Below are positions 1-8,576 of a DNA stretch of 29,162 bases, piece after piece (within the stretch, counting starts at the first letter, position 1; each line of letters opens with the position of its first letter). The notes below the pieces were generated by a model, which was given only the letters and a program-made list of their open reading frames with translations, was not told where the DNA came from and did not search any database. Position numbers and translations under genes: made by a program. Source of the DNA: an uncultured Ideonella sp. (GTDB taxonomy: Bacteria > Pseudomonadota > Gammaproteobacteria > Burkholderiales > Burkholderiaceae); assembly GCA_946479475.1 (NCBI GenBank), contig CAMLGG010000038.1, positions 1-29,162 of the forward strand. Reading direction: 5' to 3'.

Positions 1-69
1 GCCTTGAAGGAAACAGTCAAAGCTTGACAACCCGGGTCCTCATAGAAGGGGGCTCCAGCATGAGTGACG

Positions 70-92
70 AGACCGGGCCTGCCCGGTCTTTT
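70..92 (+). terminator. Rho-independent terminator of a gene left of the window
   Basis: GACCGGG (71-77) pairs with CCCGGTC (82-88) around a CCTG loop, and A70-T89 extends the stem. TTTT follows at 89-92, so the stem plus U-tract reads as an intrinsic terminator on the + strand. The opposite strand lacks a T-run after the hairpin. It lies just past the stop codon of the minus-strand dehydrogenase and may slow that transcript too. Positions 1-69 hold no gene I can support. Confidence 0.7.
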
Positions 93-1240
93 CACATCGA
101 AGCGAGCAGCATCCGTCGGTAGTCGTCGGCACTGGCCAGGCGCGGGTTGGTCTTGTGGCAGTGGTCGACGAGGGCGTGCTCGATGATGCGGTCGAACATC
201 GACTCATCGACCCCCATGGCGCGCAGTCCGCTCGGCAGGCCCAGGCGGGCGTTCATCTGGCGGATCGCTTCGCCGATCGCGCGGCCCTCGGCGTCACCCT
301 CCGCAAGCCCCATGGCGTGGGCCATGCGCTGCAGGCGGCGTTCGCGCTGGATCGTCTCGGCGCCCGCGTTGAAGGCCACGACGGCCGGGAGGAAGACGGC
401 GTTGAGCGTGCCGTGGTGAAGCCGCGGATTCAGGCCCCCGAGGCTGTGGCTGAGCGAATGCACGCAGCCCAGGCCCTTCTGGAAGGCCATCGCGCCCTGC
501 ATGCTGGCGCTCATCATGTTCCACCGCGCTGCCCGGTCCTGACCGTCTCGCGTGGCCCGCTCGATGTGGCCCCAGCCGCGCTCCAGCCCGTCCAGCGCGA
601 TGCCGTCGGCCGGGGGATTCACGGCATGGGCCATGAAGGTCTCCATGCAGTGGGCGATGGCGTCCATGCCGGTCGCCGCCGTGAGCAGCGGCGGCAAGCC
701 CAGCGTGAGCTCCGGGTCCAGCAACGCCGCCTTGGGCATCAGGTTCCAGCTGTGAAAGCCGAGCTTGCGGCCGTCGTCGACGATGAGGATGGCCCCTCGT
801 GCGACCTCGCTGCCCGTGCCCGCTGTCGTGGGCACCGCGATCAGGGGTGCGACGGCCTCGCTGATCTTCGGGCTGCCACCCAGGATGGTGGCGTAGTCGG
901 TCAGCGGCCCGGGGTGGGTGGCGGCGATCGCGACACCCTTGGCCAGGTCGATGCTGGAGCCGCCGCCCACGGCGATCAGGCCGTCGCACCGATGCTGCGA
1001 GTACACCGCGGCCGCCGCCCGAACCGCGGCTTCGGTCGGGTTGGGCGGCGTGGTGTCGAAGACGGCATGCGGCAGGCCTTGCAAGGCGTCTTCCGCCTTG
1101 GCCAGCACACCGGCCGCGCGCACGCCTGGGTCGGTGACGACGAGGGGGCGCCTGATGCCCACGCGCTCGCACTCCTGCGGCAGCAGGCGCACGGCGCCGA
1201 AGTCGATCTCGATCTGCGTGAGGTACTGGATGCGGGCCAT
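92..1240 (-). CDS. Iron-containing (group III) alcohol dehydrogenase
   Basis: This 382-aa protein has the full length of the Fe-dependent alcohol dehydrogenase / maleylacetate reductase family. These cytosolic enzymes oxidise alcohols or reduce aldehydes or maleylacetate with NAD(P). Visible motifs are the dinucleotide loop GGGSSID (residues 92-98), TAGTGSEV (139-146) and the metal-site pattern D193, H197, H261 and H275 or H276, within DAIAHCMET and HSLSHSLGG. The N-terminus (MARIQYLTQIEIDFGA) is typical for the family, which supports the ATG at 1240. It diverges from the esterase gene across a 60-bp gap, so the two may share a control region. The substrate cannot be told from sequence; a role in alcohol or aromatic catabolism is inference. 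Confidence 0.9.
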   Translation of the reverse strand: MARIQYLTQIEIDFGAVRLLPQECERVGIRRPLVVTDPGVRAAGVLAKAEDALQGLPHAVFDTTPPNPTEAAVRAAAAVYSQHRCDGLIAVGGGSSIDLAKGVAIAATHPGPLTDYATILGGSPKISEAVAPLIAVPTTAGTGSEVARGAILIVDDGRKLGFHSWNLMPKAALLDPELTLGLPPLLTAATGMDAIAHCMETFMAHAVNPPADGIALDGLERGWGHIERATRDGQDRAARWNMMSASMQGAMAFQKGLGCVHSLSHSLGGLNPRLHHGTLNAVFLPAVVAFNAGAETIQRERRLQRMAHAMGLAEGDAEGRAIGEAIRQMNARLGLPSGLRAMGVDESMFDRIIEHALVDHCHKTNPRLASADDYRRMLLASM

Positions 1241-1300
1241 GTTCGTCCGGGGCAGTTCGCTTCGATGGAGCCAGTATGCTCACGCGCTGCCTGCCGTGCC

Positions 1301-2287
1301 ATGAGGCCCACCCTGAGTCCACGCCATCCCACCTGCCTGCTCACGCCCGCCATGGCGGGCACGCTGGAGCGCATCCAGCGCCTGAAGCGAAAGCCCTTCC
1401 ACCACATGAGCCCTGCCGACGCCCGCGTGGCCTACCAGGGCGCTGCCGAGGTGCTCGAGCCGCCGCGCGCGCCCCTGGCACGGGTCGAGGACCTGGCGCT
1501 TCCGGCCGCCGACGGCACCGCGCTCGCCGCCCGGCTCTACGCGGCAAGCCGCGCGCGCCTGCCGGTGCTGCTGTACCTGCACGGCGGCGGCTTCGTGATC
1601 GGCAACCTCGAGACACACGACAGCCTTTGCCGCCAGCTGGCAAGACGCAGTGGTGCGGCCGTGCTGGCGCTGGACTACCGGCTGGCGCCGGAGCACCGCT
1701 TCCCGACGGCGGTGGACGACGCCTTCGCCGCGCTGCGCTGGCTCGCCGGGGAGGGCGCAGAGTCACTCGGGCTGGACGCCGCCCGCCTGGCCGTCGGTGG
1801 CGACAGCGCCGGGGGCACGCTGGCTGCCGTCTGCGCCATCCTGGCCCGCGACGCCGGACTGCCGCTTGCCCTGCAGCTGCTCGTCACGCCCGGCACCACC
1901 GCCCATGCCGACACCGGCTCGCACAGGCTGTTCTCCCACGGCTTCCTGCTCGACAGTGACGCGATCGCCTGGTTCTTCGACCACTACATCGATCGCCACG
2001 AGCGGGAGGACTGGCGCTTCGCGCCGCTGAACGCGCCGGATGTCGACGACGTTGCGCCCGCCTGCATCCTGCTGGCCGAATGCGACCCGCTGGTCGACGA
2101 AGGCCTGGCCTACGCGGACAAGCTGCGTGCGGCCGGCGTGCCGGTCGAGCTCGACCTCGTGCGCGGCGTGACGCATGACTTCATCAAGCTGGGCCGGGTG
2201 CTGAAGGAGGCCGGCCAGGCGCAGGACTTCGCCGCGCGGGCCCTTCGCGCCGCCTGGAACCACGAGCCCGAGGAGACCACGCCATGA
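1301..2287 (+). CDS. Alpha/beta hydrolase, hormone-sensitive-lipase family (family IV esterase)
   Basis: This 328-aa cytosolic serine esterase or lipase acts on short to medium acyl esters by family knowledge. It shows the oxyanion motif HGGG (94-97), the nucleophile elbow GDSAGG with Ser169, and the likely acid and base Asp262 (AECDPLVDE) and His292 (GVTHDF). The frame stays open far upstream, but that part is antisense to the dehydrogenase. The ATG at 1301 keeps the N-terminal cap helices (TPAMAGTLERIQR); the ATG at 1352 is a shorter alternative. Its TGA overlaps the ATG of the next gene (ATGA), which indicates translational coupling. Its physiological ester is unknown. Confidence 0.88.
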   Translation: MRPTLSPRHPTCLLTPAMAGTLERIQRLKRKPFHHMSPADARVAYQGAAEVLEPPRAPLARVEDLALPAADGTALAARLYAASRARLPVLLYLHGGGFVIGNLETHDSLCRQLARRSGAAVLALDYRLAPEHRFPTAVDDAFAALRWLAGEGAESLGLDAARLAVGGDSAGGTLAAVCAILARDAGLPLALQLLVTPGTTAHADTGSHRLFSHGFLLDSDAIAWFFDHYIDRHEREDWRFAPLNAPDVDDVAPACILLAECDPLVDEGLAYADKLRAAGVPVELDLVRGVTHDFIKLGRVLKEAGQAQDFAARALRAAWNHEPEETTP

Positions 2288-3141
2288 TCCGAAAGGACTT
2301 CCGCTTCCGCGAGCGCCTGCGCGTGCGCTGGGCCGAGGTGGACATGCAGAAGATCGTCTTCAACGCCCACTACCTGATGTACTTCGACACGGCCGTGGCC
2401 GGCTACTGGCGCGCGCTCGCGCTGCCGTACGAGGAGGTCATGCACCGCCTCGGCGGCGATCTGTTCGTCCGCAAGTCCACGCTCGAGTACTTTGCGGCCG
2501 CCGCCTACGACGACGTGCTGGACGTCGGGGTCCGCTGCGAGCGGATCGGCAACTCCTCGATGCTGTTCGCCACCGGTGTCTTCCGCGGCGAGGAGCTGCT
2601 GGTCAGCGGCGAGCTCGTCTACGTCTTTGCAGATCCGTCCGTGCGCGCATCCCGGGCGATCCCTGCGGAGCTGCGCAGCACGCTGCTGGGCTTCGAGGCC
2701 GGCGAGTCCATGGTCGACGTGCGCGTCGGCACCTGGGAGCAGCTGGGCCCGGACGCCGGCGCCATCCGGGCCGAGGTCTTCATCGAGGAACAGAAGATCC
2801 CGGCCGAGATGGAGTGGGACGCGGCCGATCCGGGCTGCGTCCACGCCGTGGCCTACAACCGGCTGGGCATGCCGCTGGCGACGGGCCGCATGCTCGAGCA
2901 CGTGCCCGGCGTGGCCAAGATCGGCCGGATGGCGGTGCGCCGCCAGCTTCGCGGCAGCAGGGTGGGGCGGGCGGTGCTCGATGCCTTGATGCAGGCTGCG
3001 CGCGAGCGCGGCGAGCAGGAGGTCATCCTCCACGCCCAGACCAGCGCCGAGCCTTTCTACCGCCGGGCCGGCTTCCACCAGCGCGGACCGGAGTTCGACG
3101 AGGCCGGCATCAGCCACGTCGAGATGGTGCGCGCCCTCTGA
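2284..3141 (+). CDS. Fusion of 4HBT hotdog thioesterase and GNAT acetyltransferase
   Basis: This 285-aa protein has two domains. Residues 1-135 resemble YbgC/FadM-type acyl-CoA thioesterases: WAEVDMQKIVFNAHYL (16-31) matches the family signature, with Asp20 at the catalytic position. Residues 145-285 form a GNAT fold of the ElaA/YjcF kind: EVFIEEQKIP (164-173), the acetyl-CoA loop RQLRGSRVG (220-228) and the closing AEPFYRRAGF. It starts inside the stop codon of the esterase gene, so the two are almost certainly co-translated. The pairing suggests handling of acyl groups (release from CoA or transfer to an amine), but no substrate can be named. It converges on the NRDE gene with a 9-bp gap. 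Confidence 0.88.
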   Translation: MIRKDFRFRERLRVRWAEVDMQKIVFNAHYLMYFDTAVAGYWRALALPYEEVMHRLGGDLFVRKSTLEYFAAAAYDDVLDVGVRCERIGNSSMLFATGVFRGEELLVSGELVYVFADPSVRASRAIPAELRSTLLGFEAGESMVDVRVGTWEQLGPDAGAIRAEVFIEEQKIPAEMEWDAADPGCVHAVAYNRLGMPLATGRMLEHVPGVAKIGRMAVRRQLRGSRVGRAVLDALMQAARERGEQEVILHAQTSAEPFYRRAGFHQRGPEFDEAGISHVEMVRAL

Positions 3142-3150
3142 CCCCGCCGT

Positions 3151-4098
3151 TCACCGCAGCGGCCGCAGGAGGCTGCGCACGCGGCGCTTGCCGGGCCGCG
3201 CCTTGTCCGCATCCTCCGGCACGCCATCGTCCTTGACCTCGGGAGGGTCGGCGGGATCCGGCGCGGCTGCATCGTCCCGATACCTGGGCGGCCAGTCCTT
3301 CAAGGTCGTTCGCCGCAGGAGCGGCCGGTCGGCGGCGCTCGTGTAGGTCCGTTCCATCACGTGCGTGACCAGGTGCTTGCCAGCGCGCTCGGTGATGACG
3401 AGGGTCGAGCAGCGCGTGCCGTAGGCGCCGTCCGGCGTGCGGATGAACGCCGGCGAGAGCAGGCGCTCGCGGGACTTGTCCAGGCCGGTGTAGGGCAGCC
3501 GGGCGTCCTCGACGGGCTCGTCGTCCGCCAGCATCTCGAACAGGCGCGCGGCGAGGGCGTCGACCGTGAGCTCCTCGCGCGTTCCTCGCAGGGCCTCGGC
3601 CAGGCGGCCCTTGAGCAGCTGGACCTTGGGCCAGGGGGCGTCCATCTCGGCGGCATTGCTGATGACCGTCACGCCGCGCTCGACGCGCTGGCCGCACGCG
3701 CGCAGGTTGGTCGCCCAGAAGCACTCGCCGCGGCGGAAGTCGGCCGCGACCAGGTTGAACGGCGCGTAGCCCGACAGCGAGACATGGGCCCAGAAGCGGT
3801 CCGGCGGCTGCCCGCCCTGCAGCCAGGCAGGGACGATGAGACCCCGCGAGGGGCCGTCGGAGACCGCGGGTCCGGGCCGGCGCACGTTGGTGACCAGGGC
3901 GAAGCGGCCGGTCGCCGTCAGGCCCATCCAGGTGCCACCGGCCGACAGGTCGCGGCCGCCGAGGATGGGATGGGCGTGTCCCTCGGGCGTCCACCAGCCC
4001 AGCCGTGCGGCCGGCCGATGGAAGAACTCGTCCCGGTTCGCCGCGACGACCAGCGGGAAGCGGCGGCTGGCGTCCAGCGCGAGCCCGGCTAGGCACAC
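3151..4098 (-). CDS. NRDE family protein (TANGO2-like)
   Basis: This 315-aa protein is named for the NRDE motif seen here at residues 21-24 (VVAANRDEF). The family is widespread and includes eukaryotic TANGO2; its bacterial role is not settled. I chose the GTG at 4098 because it gives the family's usual N-terminal Met-Cys-Leu, Cys2 being conserved. Other typical stretches are GGTWMGLTATGRFALVTN and GTRCSTLV. The last 45 residues are acidic then basic (DDAAAPDPADPPE, ending KRRVRSLLRPLR) and probably disordered. Its first 10 bp overlap the end of the DUF4936 gene, so it is likely the last gene of the ygfZ operon. Confidence 0.87.
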   Translation of the reverse strand: MCLAGLALDASRRFPLVVAANRDEFFHRPAARLGWWTPEGHAHPILGGRDLSAGGTWMGLTATGRFALVTNVRRPGPAVSDGPSRGLIVPAWLQGGQPPDRFWAHVSLSGYAPFNLVAADFRRGECFWATNLRACGQRVERGVTVISNAAEMDAPWPKVQLLKGRLAEALRGTREELTVDALAARLFEMLADDEPVEDARLPYTGLDKSRERLLSPAFIRTPDGAYGTRCSTLVITERAGKHLVTHVMERTYTSAADRPLLRRTTLKDWPPRYRDDAAAPDPADPPEVKDDGVPEDADKARPGKRRVRSLLRPLR

Positions 4099-4442
4099 GG
4101 CTCGAAGGCTTCGAGATGCCGCAGTCCCTGCAGCCACGGCGCCACCGCGGCGCCGGCGACGTGCTCGATGGCCGCCGGCAGCGCGGCCACGCGATCGGCC
4201 GTCCAATCGGATGCCCGATCGGCCGCCACGCTGTAGATCTCGAGCAGGGTCATGGGCTCGTGGGCTCCTGCCGCCGGCGTCTTCTGCATCAGGGCAGCAC
4301 GCAGGCCTGGTTGCTCTTCGCACAGCCGGGCCTGGGCCTTGCGCACCGCCTCCATGGCACGCGGCAGGTCACCAGGCGCGACCCGATAGTAGATGAACCA
4401 GCTGCGCCCGCCTGTCCCCGAAACCGGGTCGGTCGAGGTCAT
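4089..4442 (-). CDS. DUF4936 family protein
   Basis: This small 117-aa protein resembles the DUF4936 family of Burkholderiales: FIYYRV near the N-terminus, a central LLEIYSV strand and a closing RHLEAFEPCA. The fold looks like a ferredoxin-like or monooxygenase-like dimer domain, but no function is established. It sits between ygfZ (34 bp upstream) and the NRDE gene (10-bp overlap), so the three minus-strand genes form one likely operon. The ATG at 4442 is chosen because the open frame further up lies only inside ygfZ. No signal peptide or membrane segment is seen. Confidence 0.75.
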   Translation of the reverse strand: MTSTDPVSGTGGRSWFIYYRVAPGDLPRAMEAVRKAQARLCEEQPGLRAALMQKTPAAGAHEPMTLLEIYSVAADRASDWTADRVAALPAAIEHVAGAAVAPWLQGLRHLEAFEPCA

Positions 4443-4476
4443 GTCGCGAGGCCTCTTCGCACAGCGCGCAACGCCG

Positions 4477-5454
4477 TCAATCTTCGTTCGAAGGCAGGGG
4501 ATAGGGCAGGGCGCGAAGCTCGAGCGCCGGGCCTTCGGCGGCACCGAGGCGGAAGGCGCCGGCCCCGCGGGCCAGCGCCAGCTTGACCTCGGCCAGCGCC
4601 AGCTGCTCGCCGTCGGGCGAGCGGGCGGCGAGGGCCACCATGCCGGCGGGCTGGCCGGGATCCGTGTCGTGGAAGAGCTCCTGGCCCTCCGCGAACGCGC
4701 CCTGGGCACCCGCAGGCAACGCCAGCAGAAGCGCGCGGCGCTTCAACGTGCCGCGGTACTGGCTGCGTGCCACCACCTCCTGGCCGGGGTAGCAGCCCTT
4801 CTTGAAGTTCACGCCGCCGACCAGCTCCAGGTTCACCATCTGCGGCACGAACTGGTCGACCGTGGCGGCGACGATGCGCACGATGCCGCTGGCGACCTCC
4901 AGCCAGCGCCACCCGGCCGGATCCAGTGCAGGCAGGGCGGGTGCCGCCGCGTCTGCCGGCTGGGCCAGCAGCCAGCGCGGCACGCCGACGGCATCGGGCA
5001 GGCGGATCGCTTGTCCCGCGCCCGACGGCTGCACCGTCCACGCGCTGCCTTCTCTGGCTTCTGCCAGGCCGGCGTCCGGCCCTGCCAAGCCCCACAGGGC
5101 CAGTTCGCCACTGGCGTCGGTCAGCTTGCACTTCGCACGCAGGACGAACATCGACAGGCGCTTGAGCGTTGCCGGCAGGATCTCGGCCGAGCACGCCAGC
5201 AGGATCTCGTCGGGTGCCGAGGACCAGGCGATGAAGCTGGCCAGCAGGCGGCCCTTGGGCGAGCAGTAGCCGGCGAGGGTGGCGGCGCCGGGCGCCAGGC
5301 CGGCGACATCGCTGGTCAGCTGTCCCTGGAGGAAACTCGCGGCGTCGGGCCCCTGGGCCTTGATCACGCCCCAGTCCGCCAGGCGCACGCCACCGTGCAA
5401 TTGATCAGCGGGAACGGCGCGAACGGCGGGGGCGTCGAAGAGAACTTCACTCAT
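4477..5454 (-). CDS. ygfZ: YgfZ, folate-binding protein for Fe-S cluster enzymes
   Basis: This 325-aa protein is related to the glycine-cleavage T-protein. In Escherichia coli YgfZ binds tetrahydrofolate and supports maturation or repair of certain Fe-S enzymes such as MiaB. The diagnostic motif KGCYPGQE is at 219-226, with the key Cys221, preceded by a typical N-terminal GPDAASFLQGQLTSDV (35-50). The ATG at 5454 gives a normal length; an in-frame ATG at 5469 would add five residues. It diverges from mltG across only 57 bp, so both promoters must lie in or next to that gap. It is the first gene of the ygfZ-DUF4936-NRDE row. Confidence 0.93.
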   Translation of the reverse strand: MSEVLFDAPAVRAVPADQLHGGVRLADWGVIKAQGPDAASFLQGQLTSDVAGLAPGAATLAGYCSPKGRLLASFIAWSSAPDEILLACSAEILPATLKRLSMFVLRAKCKLTDASGELALWGLAGPDAGLAEAREGSAWTVQPSGAGQAIRLPDAVGVPRWLLAQPADAAAPALPALDPAGWRWLEVASGIVRIVAATVDQFVPQMVNLELVGGVNFKKGCYPGQEVVARSQYRGTLKRRALLLALPAGAQGAFAEGQELFHDTDPGQPAGMVALAARSPDGEQLALAEVKLALARGAGAFRLGAAEGPALELRALPYPLPSNED

Positions 5455-5511
5455 GCGGACGATTATCATCGCCGGCCGATTTGGCAAAGGCCGCAAGGGA
5501 TACGGCACCGG

Positions 5512-6522
5512 ATGTCTTCGTCGAGCAAATGGTTTCGCCGCCTGCTGGTGGCAGCGCTGCTGGTGCTGCTCGCGACGTCGGCCGGCGGATGGTGGTGGCT
5601 GAACCGGCCACTGCCGCTGCGGGGCGAGCGGGTCGAGGTCTCCATCGAGCCCGGCACCACGCCGCGCGAGGTGGCCAACCTCTGGACCGGGGCGGGGGTG
5701 GACGTGCCTGCCGAAGCGCTGTACCAGTGGTTCCGCTGGTCCGGCCAGGCGCGCCGCATCCGGGCCGGCAGCTACGAGATCGGCGCCGGCACCTCGCCCC
5801 GCGAGCTGCTCGACAAGATGGTTCGGGGCGACGAGGCGCTGGAGATGCTGCGCCTGATCGACGGCTGGACCTTCCGCCAGGTCCGCCAGGCCATGGCGAC
5901 GGCCCCCAACCTGAAGCAGACCATCGCGTCCCTCAGCGACCAGCAGGTCGCCCGGCTGCTGGACCTTCCCGGCGGGGTGATCGAGGGCCACGTCTTTCCG
6001 GACACCTACGCCTACAGCCGCGGGGTCAGCGACATCACCGTGCTGCGACGTGCCGTCGCCGCGATGGACCGGCAACTCGCGGCAGCCTGGCCGGCCCGTG
6101 CCGAAGGGCTGCCGCTTCCCAACCCCGAGGCCGCGCTCGTGCTGGCCTCGATCGTCGAGAAGGAGACCGGCGTCGCCACCGACCGCAGCCGCATCGCCGC
6201 CGTCTTCGTCAACCGGCTGAAGATCGGCATGCCTCTGCAAAGCGATCCGACGGTGATCTACGGCCTGGGCGAGCGTTTCGACGGCAACCTGCGCCGCACG
6301 GACCTGGTCACCGACACCCCGTGGAACACCTACACCCGCGCCGGCCTGCCACCCACGCCCATCGCCATGCCGAGCCTGGCCTCGCTGCAGGCGACGCTTC
6401 GGCCCGAGCCGATCAAGGCGCTGTATTTCGTCGCCCGGGGCGACGGCTCCAGCGTCTTCTCCGAATCGCTCGACGACCATAATCGGGCGGTGAACCAGTT
6501 CCAGAAAGGCCCGCGGAAGTGA
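5512..6522 (+). CDS. mltG: MltG, endolytic peptidoglycan transglycosylase
   Basis: This 336-aa inner-membrane enzyme cleaves nascent glycan strands and is proposed to terminate their growth. One membrane segment lies at residues 9-29 ([16 protein letters not shown]) after a basic N-terminus. It is followed by a LysM-like region ([18 protein letters not shown]) and the YceG/MltG catalytic domain. Glu216 in ASIVEKETG is the likely catalytic residue, and [10 protein letters not shown] and [13 protein letters not shown] are family signatures. The ATG at 5512 yields a complete N-terminus; the upstream extension is antisense to ygfZ. The stop overlaps the GTG of tmk (GTGA). Confidence 0.95.
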   Translation: MSSSSKWFRRLLVAALLVLLATSAGGWWWLNRPLPLRGERVEVSIEPGTTPREVANLWTGAGVDVPAEALYQWFRWSGQARRIRAGSYEIGAGTSPRELLDKMVRGDEALEMLRLIDGWTFRQVRQAMATAPNLKQTIASLSDQQVARLLDLPGGVIEGHVFPDTYAYSRGVSDITVLRRAVAAMDRQLAAAWPARAEGLPLPNPEAALVLASIVEKETGVATDRSRIAAVFVNRLKIGMPLQSDPTVIYGLGERFDGNLRRTDLVTDTPWNTYTRAGLPPTPIAMPSLASLQATLRPEPIKALYFVARGDGSSVFSESLDDHNRAVNQFQKGPRK

Positions 6523-7145
6523 CGCGCGGCCGCTTCATCACCTTCGAAGGCATAGACGGCGCCGGCAAGTCGACCCACATCGAGGCGGTGGCCGAGTGGC
6601 TGCGCGAGCGGGGCGAGACGGTGCTTCTCACGCGCGAGCCCGGCGGCACCCCGCTGGCCGAGAAGCTGCGCGAGCTTTTCCTGCACGAGCCGATGGATGC
6701 GCTGACCGAGGCGCTGCTGGTCTTCGCCGGCCGCCGCGACCACCTGCACACCCGAATCGCCCCCGCGCTCGCGGCCGGCACCACGGTGCTCTGCGACCGT
6801 TTCACGGACGCCACCTTCGCCTACCAGGGCGCGGGCCGGGGCTTCGACCTGGAGGTGCTGGCGGCGCTGGAGCGATGGGTGCAGCAGGGCGTCCAGCCGG
6901 ACTTGACGCTGTGGTTCGACGTGCCCCCTGCGGTGGCCGCGCAGCGCCGGGCCGCGGCGCGTGAGCCGGATCGCCTCGAAAGCGAGGCCGAGGCCTTCTT
7001 CGAGCGCGTTCGCGGCGGGTACGCGGCGCGATGCGCGGCGGCTGCGCAGCGGATGGTGCGCATCGACGCCGATGCCGAGCGCGAGGCAGTCCGTGCGGCC
7101 GTGCTCGATGCCGTTGCCAGGGCAGGGGGCCGGCACGGTGCTTGA
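6519..7145 (+). CDS. tmk: Thymidylate kinase
   Basis: This 208-aa enzyme phosphorylates dTMP to dTDP for DNA synthesis. The P-loop GIDGAGKST spans residues 11-19, the DR(F/Y) motif appears in [17 protein letters not shown], and the lid region follows near REPDRLE. The GTG start at 6519 lies inside the mltG stop codon. The length is normal for bacterial Tmk. The order mltG-tmk-holB-pilZ-tatD is also found in Pseudomonas, so this is an old conserved operon. Confidence 0.96.
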   Translation: MTRGRFITFEGIDGAGKSTHIEAVAEWLRERGETVLLTREPGGTPLAEKLRELFLHEPMDALTEALLVFAGRRDHLHTRIAPALAAGTTVLCDRFTDATFAYQGAGRGFDLEVLAALERWVQQGVQPDLTLWFDVPPAVAAQRRAAAREPDRLESEAEAFFERVRGGYAARCAAAAQRMVRIDADAEREAVRAAVLDAVARAGGRHGA

Positions 7146-8136
7146 CGAGCGCGACCTCCCCTGGCTGGCCGCGCCGCTGGCCCAACTGCGCGACCACCCA
7201 CGAAGCCACGCCCTGATCCTGCACGGCGGCGCCGGCTCCGGCCAATGGGAGCTGGCCTGGCGAACCGCCCAGGCCTGGCTGTGCGAACGGCCGCCAGGGC
7301 CCTGCGGGGACTGCCCGAGCTGCCATCTCGCCCTCGCCCGCAGCCATCCCGACCTCAAGGTCCTGATGCCCGAGACCGCCCAGCTGGCCCTGGGCTGGAA
7401 CGAAGGCGGCGAAGAGGGCGAGGCGGATGGCGAGGGCGGGCGCAGCAAGCGCAAGCCCAGCCGCGAGATCAAGATCGACGCCGTCCGGGCCGCGATCGAT
7501 TGGGCCCACACCAGCTCCAGCCGCGGGCGGGGCAAGGTGCTGTTGTTCTACCCGGCGGATGCGATGAACGTGACCTCGGCCAACGCGCTGCTGAAGACGC
7601 TGGAGGAGCCCGCCGCGGGCACCCGGCTGCTGCTGTGCGTCGAGGATCCGGAGCACCTGCTCCCGACCGTGCGCAGCCGCTGCCAGCGCGTGCGCCTGGG
7701 TCCGCCGGATGCCGCTGCCGCCGAGGCCTGGCTGGCCGGGCAAGGCGTGGCCGGCGCGCAGCTCCTGCTGAAGGCCAGCAGCGGCGAACCCCTGGCCGCC
7801 AAGGCCCTCGTCGACGAGGGCCTGGATGCGGCCACCTGGGGCGAGCTGCCCGGCCAGGTCGTCCGGGGCGAAACCCGGCTGCTGGCCGCCTTGCCGCTGC
7901 CGCGCGCGGTCCGCGTGCTGCAGCAGGTCTGCCACGATGCGATGGCCTGCGCCGCTGGCGGGCCGCCGCGCTTCTTCGAGCCGGGCCAGGTTCCCCAGGG
8001 GGCCGATCTCGCCGCGCTCGGCGACTGGTCGCGCGAGCTGGCGCGGGTCGCCCGGCACGACGAGCATCCCTGGAACGCGCCACTTCGTGTCGAAGCTCTC
8101 ATCGCCCAGGGGCAACGCGCCTGGGCTGGGGCCTGA
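7138..8136 (+). CDS. holB: DNA polymerase III delta-prime subunit
   Basis: This 332-aa subunit of the sliding-clamp loader is a non-catalytic AAA+ protein. Its Walker A region is degenerate (GGAGSGQWE, no P-loop lysine), as expected for delta-prime. Four cysteines, C49, C56, C59 and C62 (C-x6-C-x2-C-x2-C), form the zinc module. The SRC arginine-finger motif is at 180-182. A highly charged Gly/Glu then Lys/Arg insert lies at about 88-110. I prefer the GTG at 7138: AGGGGG at 7124-7129 sits 8 bp upstream. An ATG at 7108 is the alternative. It overlaps the end of tmk by 8 bp. Confidence 0.94.
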   Translation: MLDERDLPWLAAPLAQLRDHPRSHALILHGGAGSGQWELAWRTAQAWLCERPPGPCGDCPSCHLALARSHPDLKVLMPETAQLALGWNEGGEEGEADGEGGRSKRKPSREIKIDAVRAAIDWAHTSSSRGRGKVLLFYPADAMNVTSANALLKTLEEPAAGTRLLLCVEDPEHLLPTVRSRCQRVRLGPPDAAAAEAWLAGQGVAGAQLLLKASSGEPLAAKALVDEGLDAATWGELPGQVVRGETRLLAALPLPRAVRVLQQVCHDAMACAAGGPPRFFEPGQVPQGADLAALGDWSRELARVARHDEHPWNAPLRVEALIAQGQRAWAGA

Positions 8137-8164
8137 GCGGGGCGGCGCTGGTTACACTTGCCGG

Positions 8165-8551
8165 ATGAGCGACGTCGACGGCCGCCCCAACCCTTCAGCA
8201 CCGCCCGGTGCGGCACGCCCCAGCGTCATCCAGCTGGTGTTCCGCGAGAAGGGCGCGCTGTACGCGGCCTATGTGTCCGTCTTTTCCGAAGGCGGACTGT
8301 TCGTGCCGTCGACCCGCGAGTACCAGCTCGGCGACGACATCTACCTGCTGCTCTCGCTGCCGGGCGACCCGCAACGCTATCCGGTGGCCGGCAAGGTCGG
8401 CTGGATCACGCCGGCGAACACCTCCGGCGGCCGGACCCAGGGCGTCGGCGTGCGCTTCCCGAGCGACGAGAAGACCCGCCAGCTCAAGCTGAAGATCGAG
8501 GAGATCCTCGGTACTTCGCTGCAGTCCGCCAAGCCCACGCAGACCCTCTGA
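8165..8551 (+). CDS. pilZ: PilZ-domain protein, type IV pilus PilZ type
   Basis: This 128-aa protein is a single PilZ domain (IQLVFREKGALYAAYVSVFS, then GVGVRFP). The position between holB and tatD is that of Pseudomonas PilZ, which is needed for type IV pilus assembly. The RxxxR motif that binds cyclic di-GMP in other PilZ domains is absent, and the (D/N)xSxxG motif is reduced to SEGG. It is therefore expected not to bind the nucleotide and to act through protein partners such as PilB/FimX (family knowledge). The ATG at 8165 lies 28 bp past holB. Confidence 0.88.
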   Translation: MSDVDGRPNPSAPPGAARPSVIQLVFREKGALYAAYVSVFSEGGLFVPSTREYQLGDDIYLLLSLPGDPQRYPVAGKVGWITPANTSGGRTQGVGVRFPSDEKTRQLKLKIEEILGTSLQSAKPTQTL

Positions 8552-8576
8552 CCGCCTCTTTCCCCGTCTTCCGTCG

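Noticed and set aside
24..46. TTGACA at 24-29 as a -35 box
   Set aside because: No acceptable -10 lies 16-18 bp downstream; CATAGA is only 11 bp away.
5455..5511. TTGCCA and TAATCG on the minus strand as the ygfZ promoter
   Set aside because: Spacing is 16 bp and the -10 is poor; it would leave almost no leader. Not strong enough to list.
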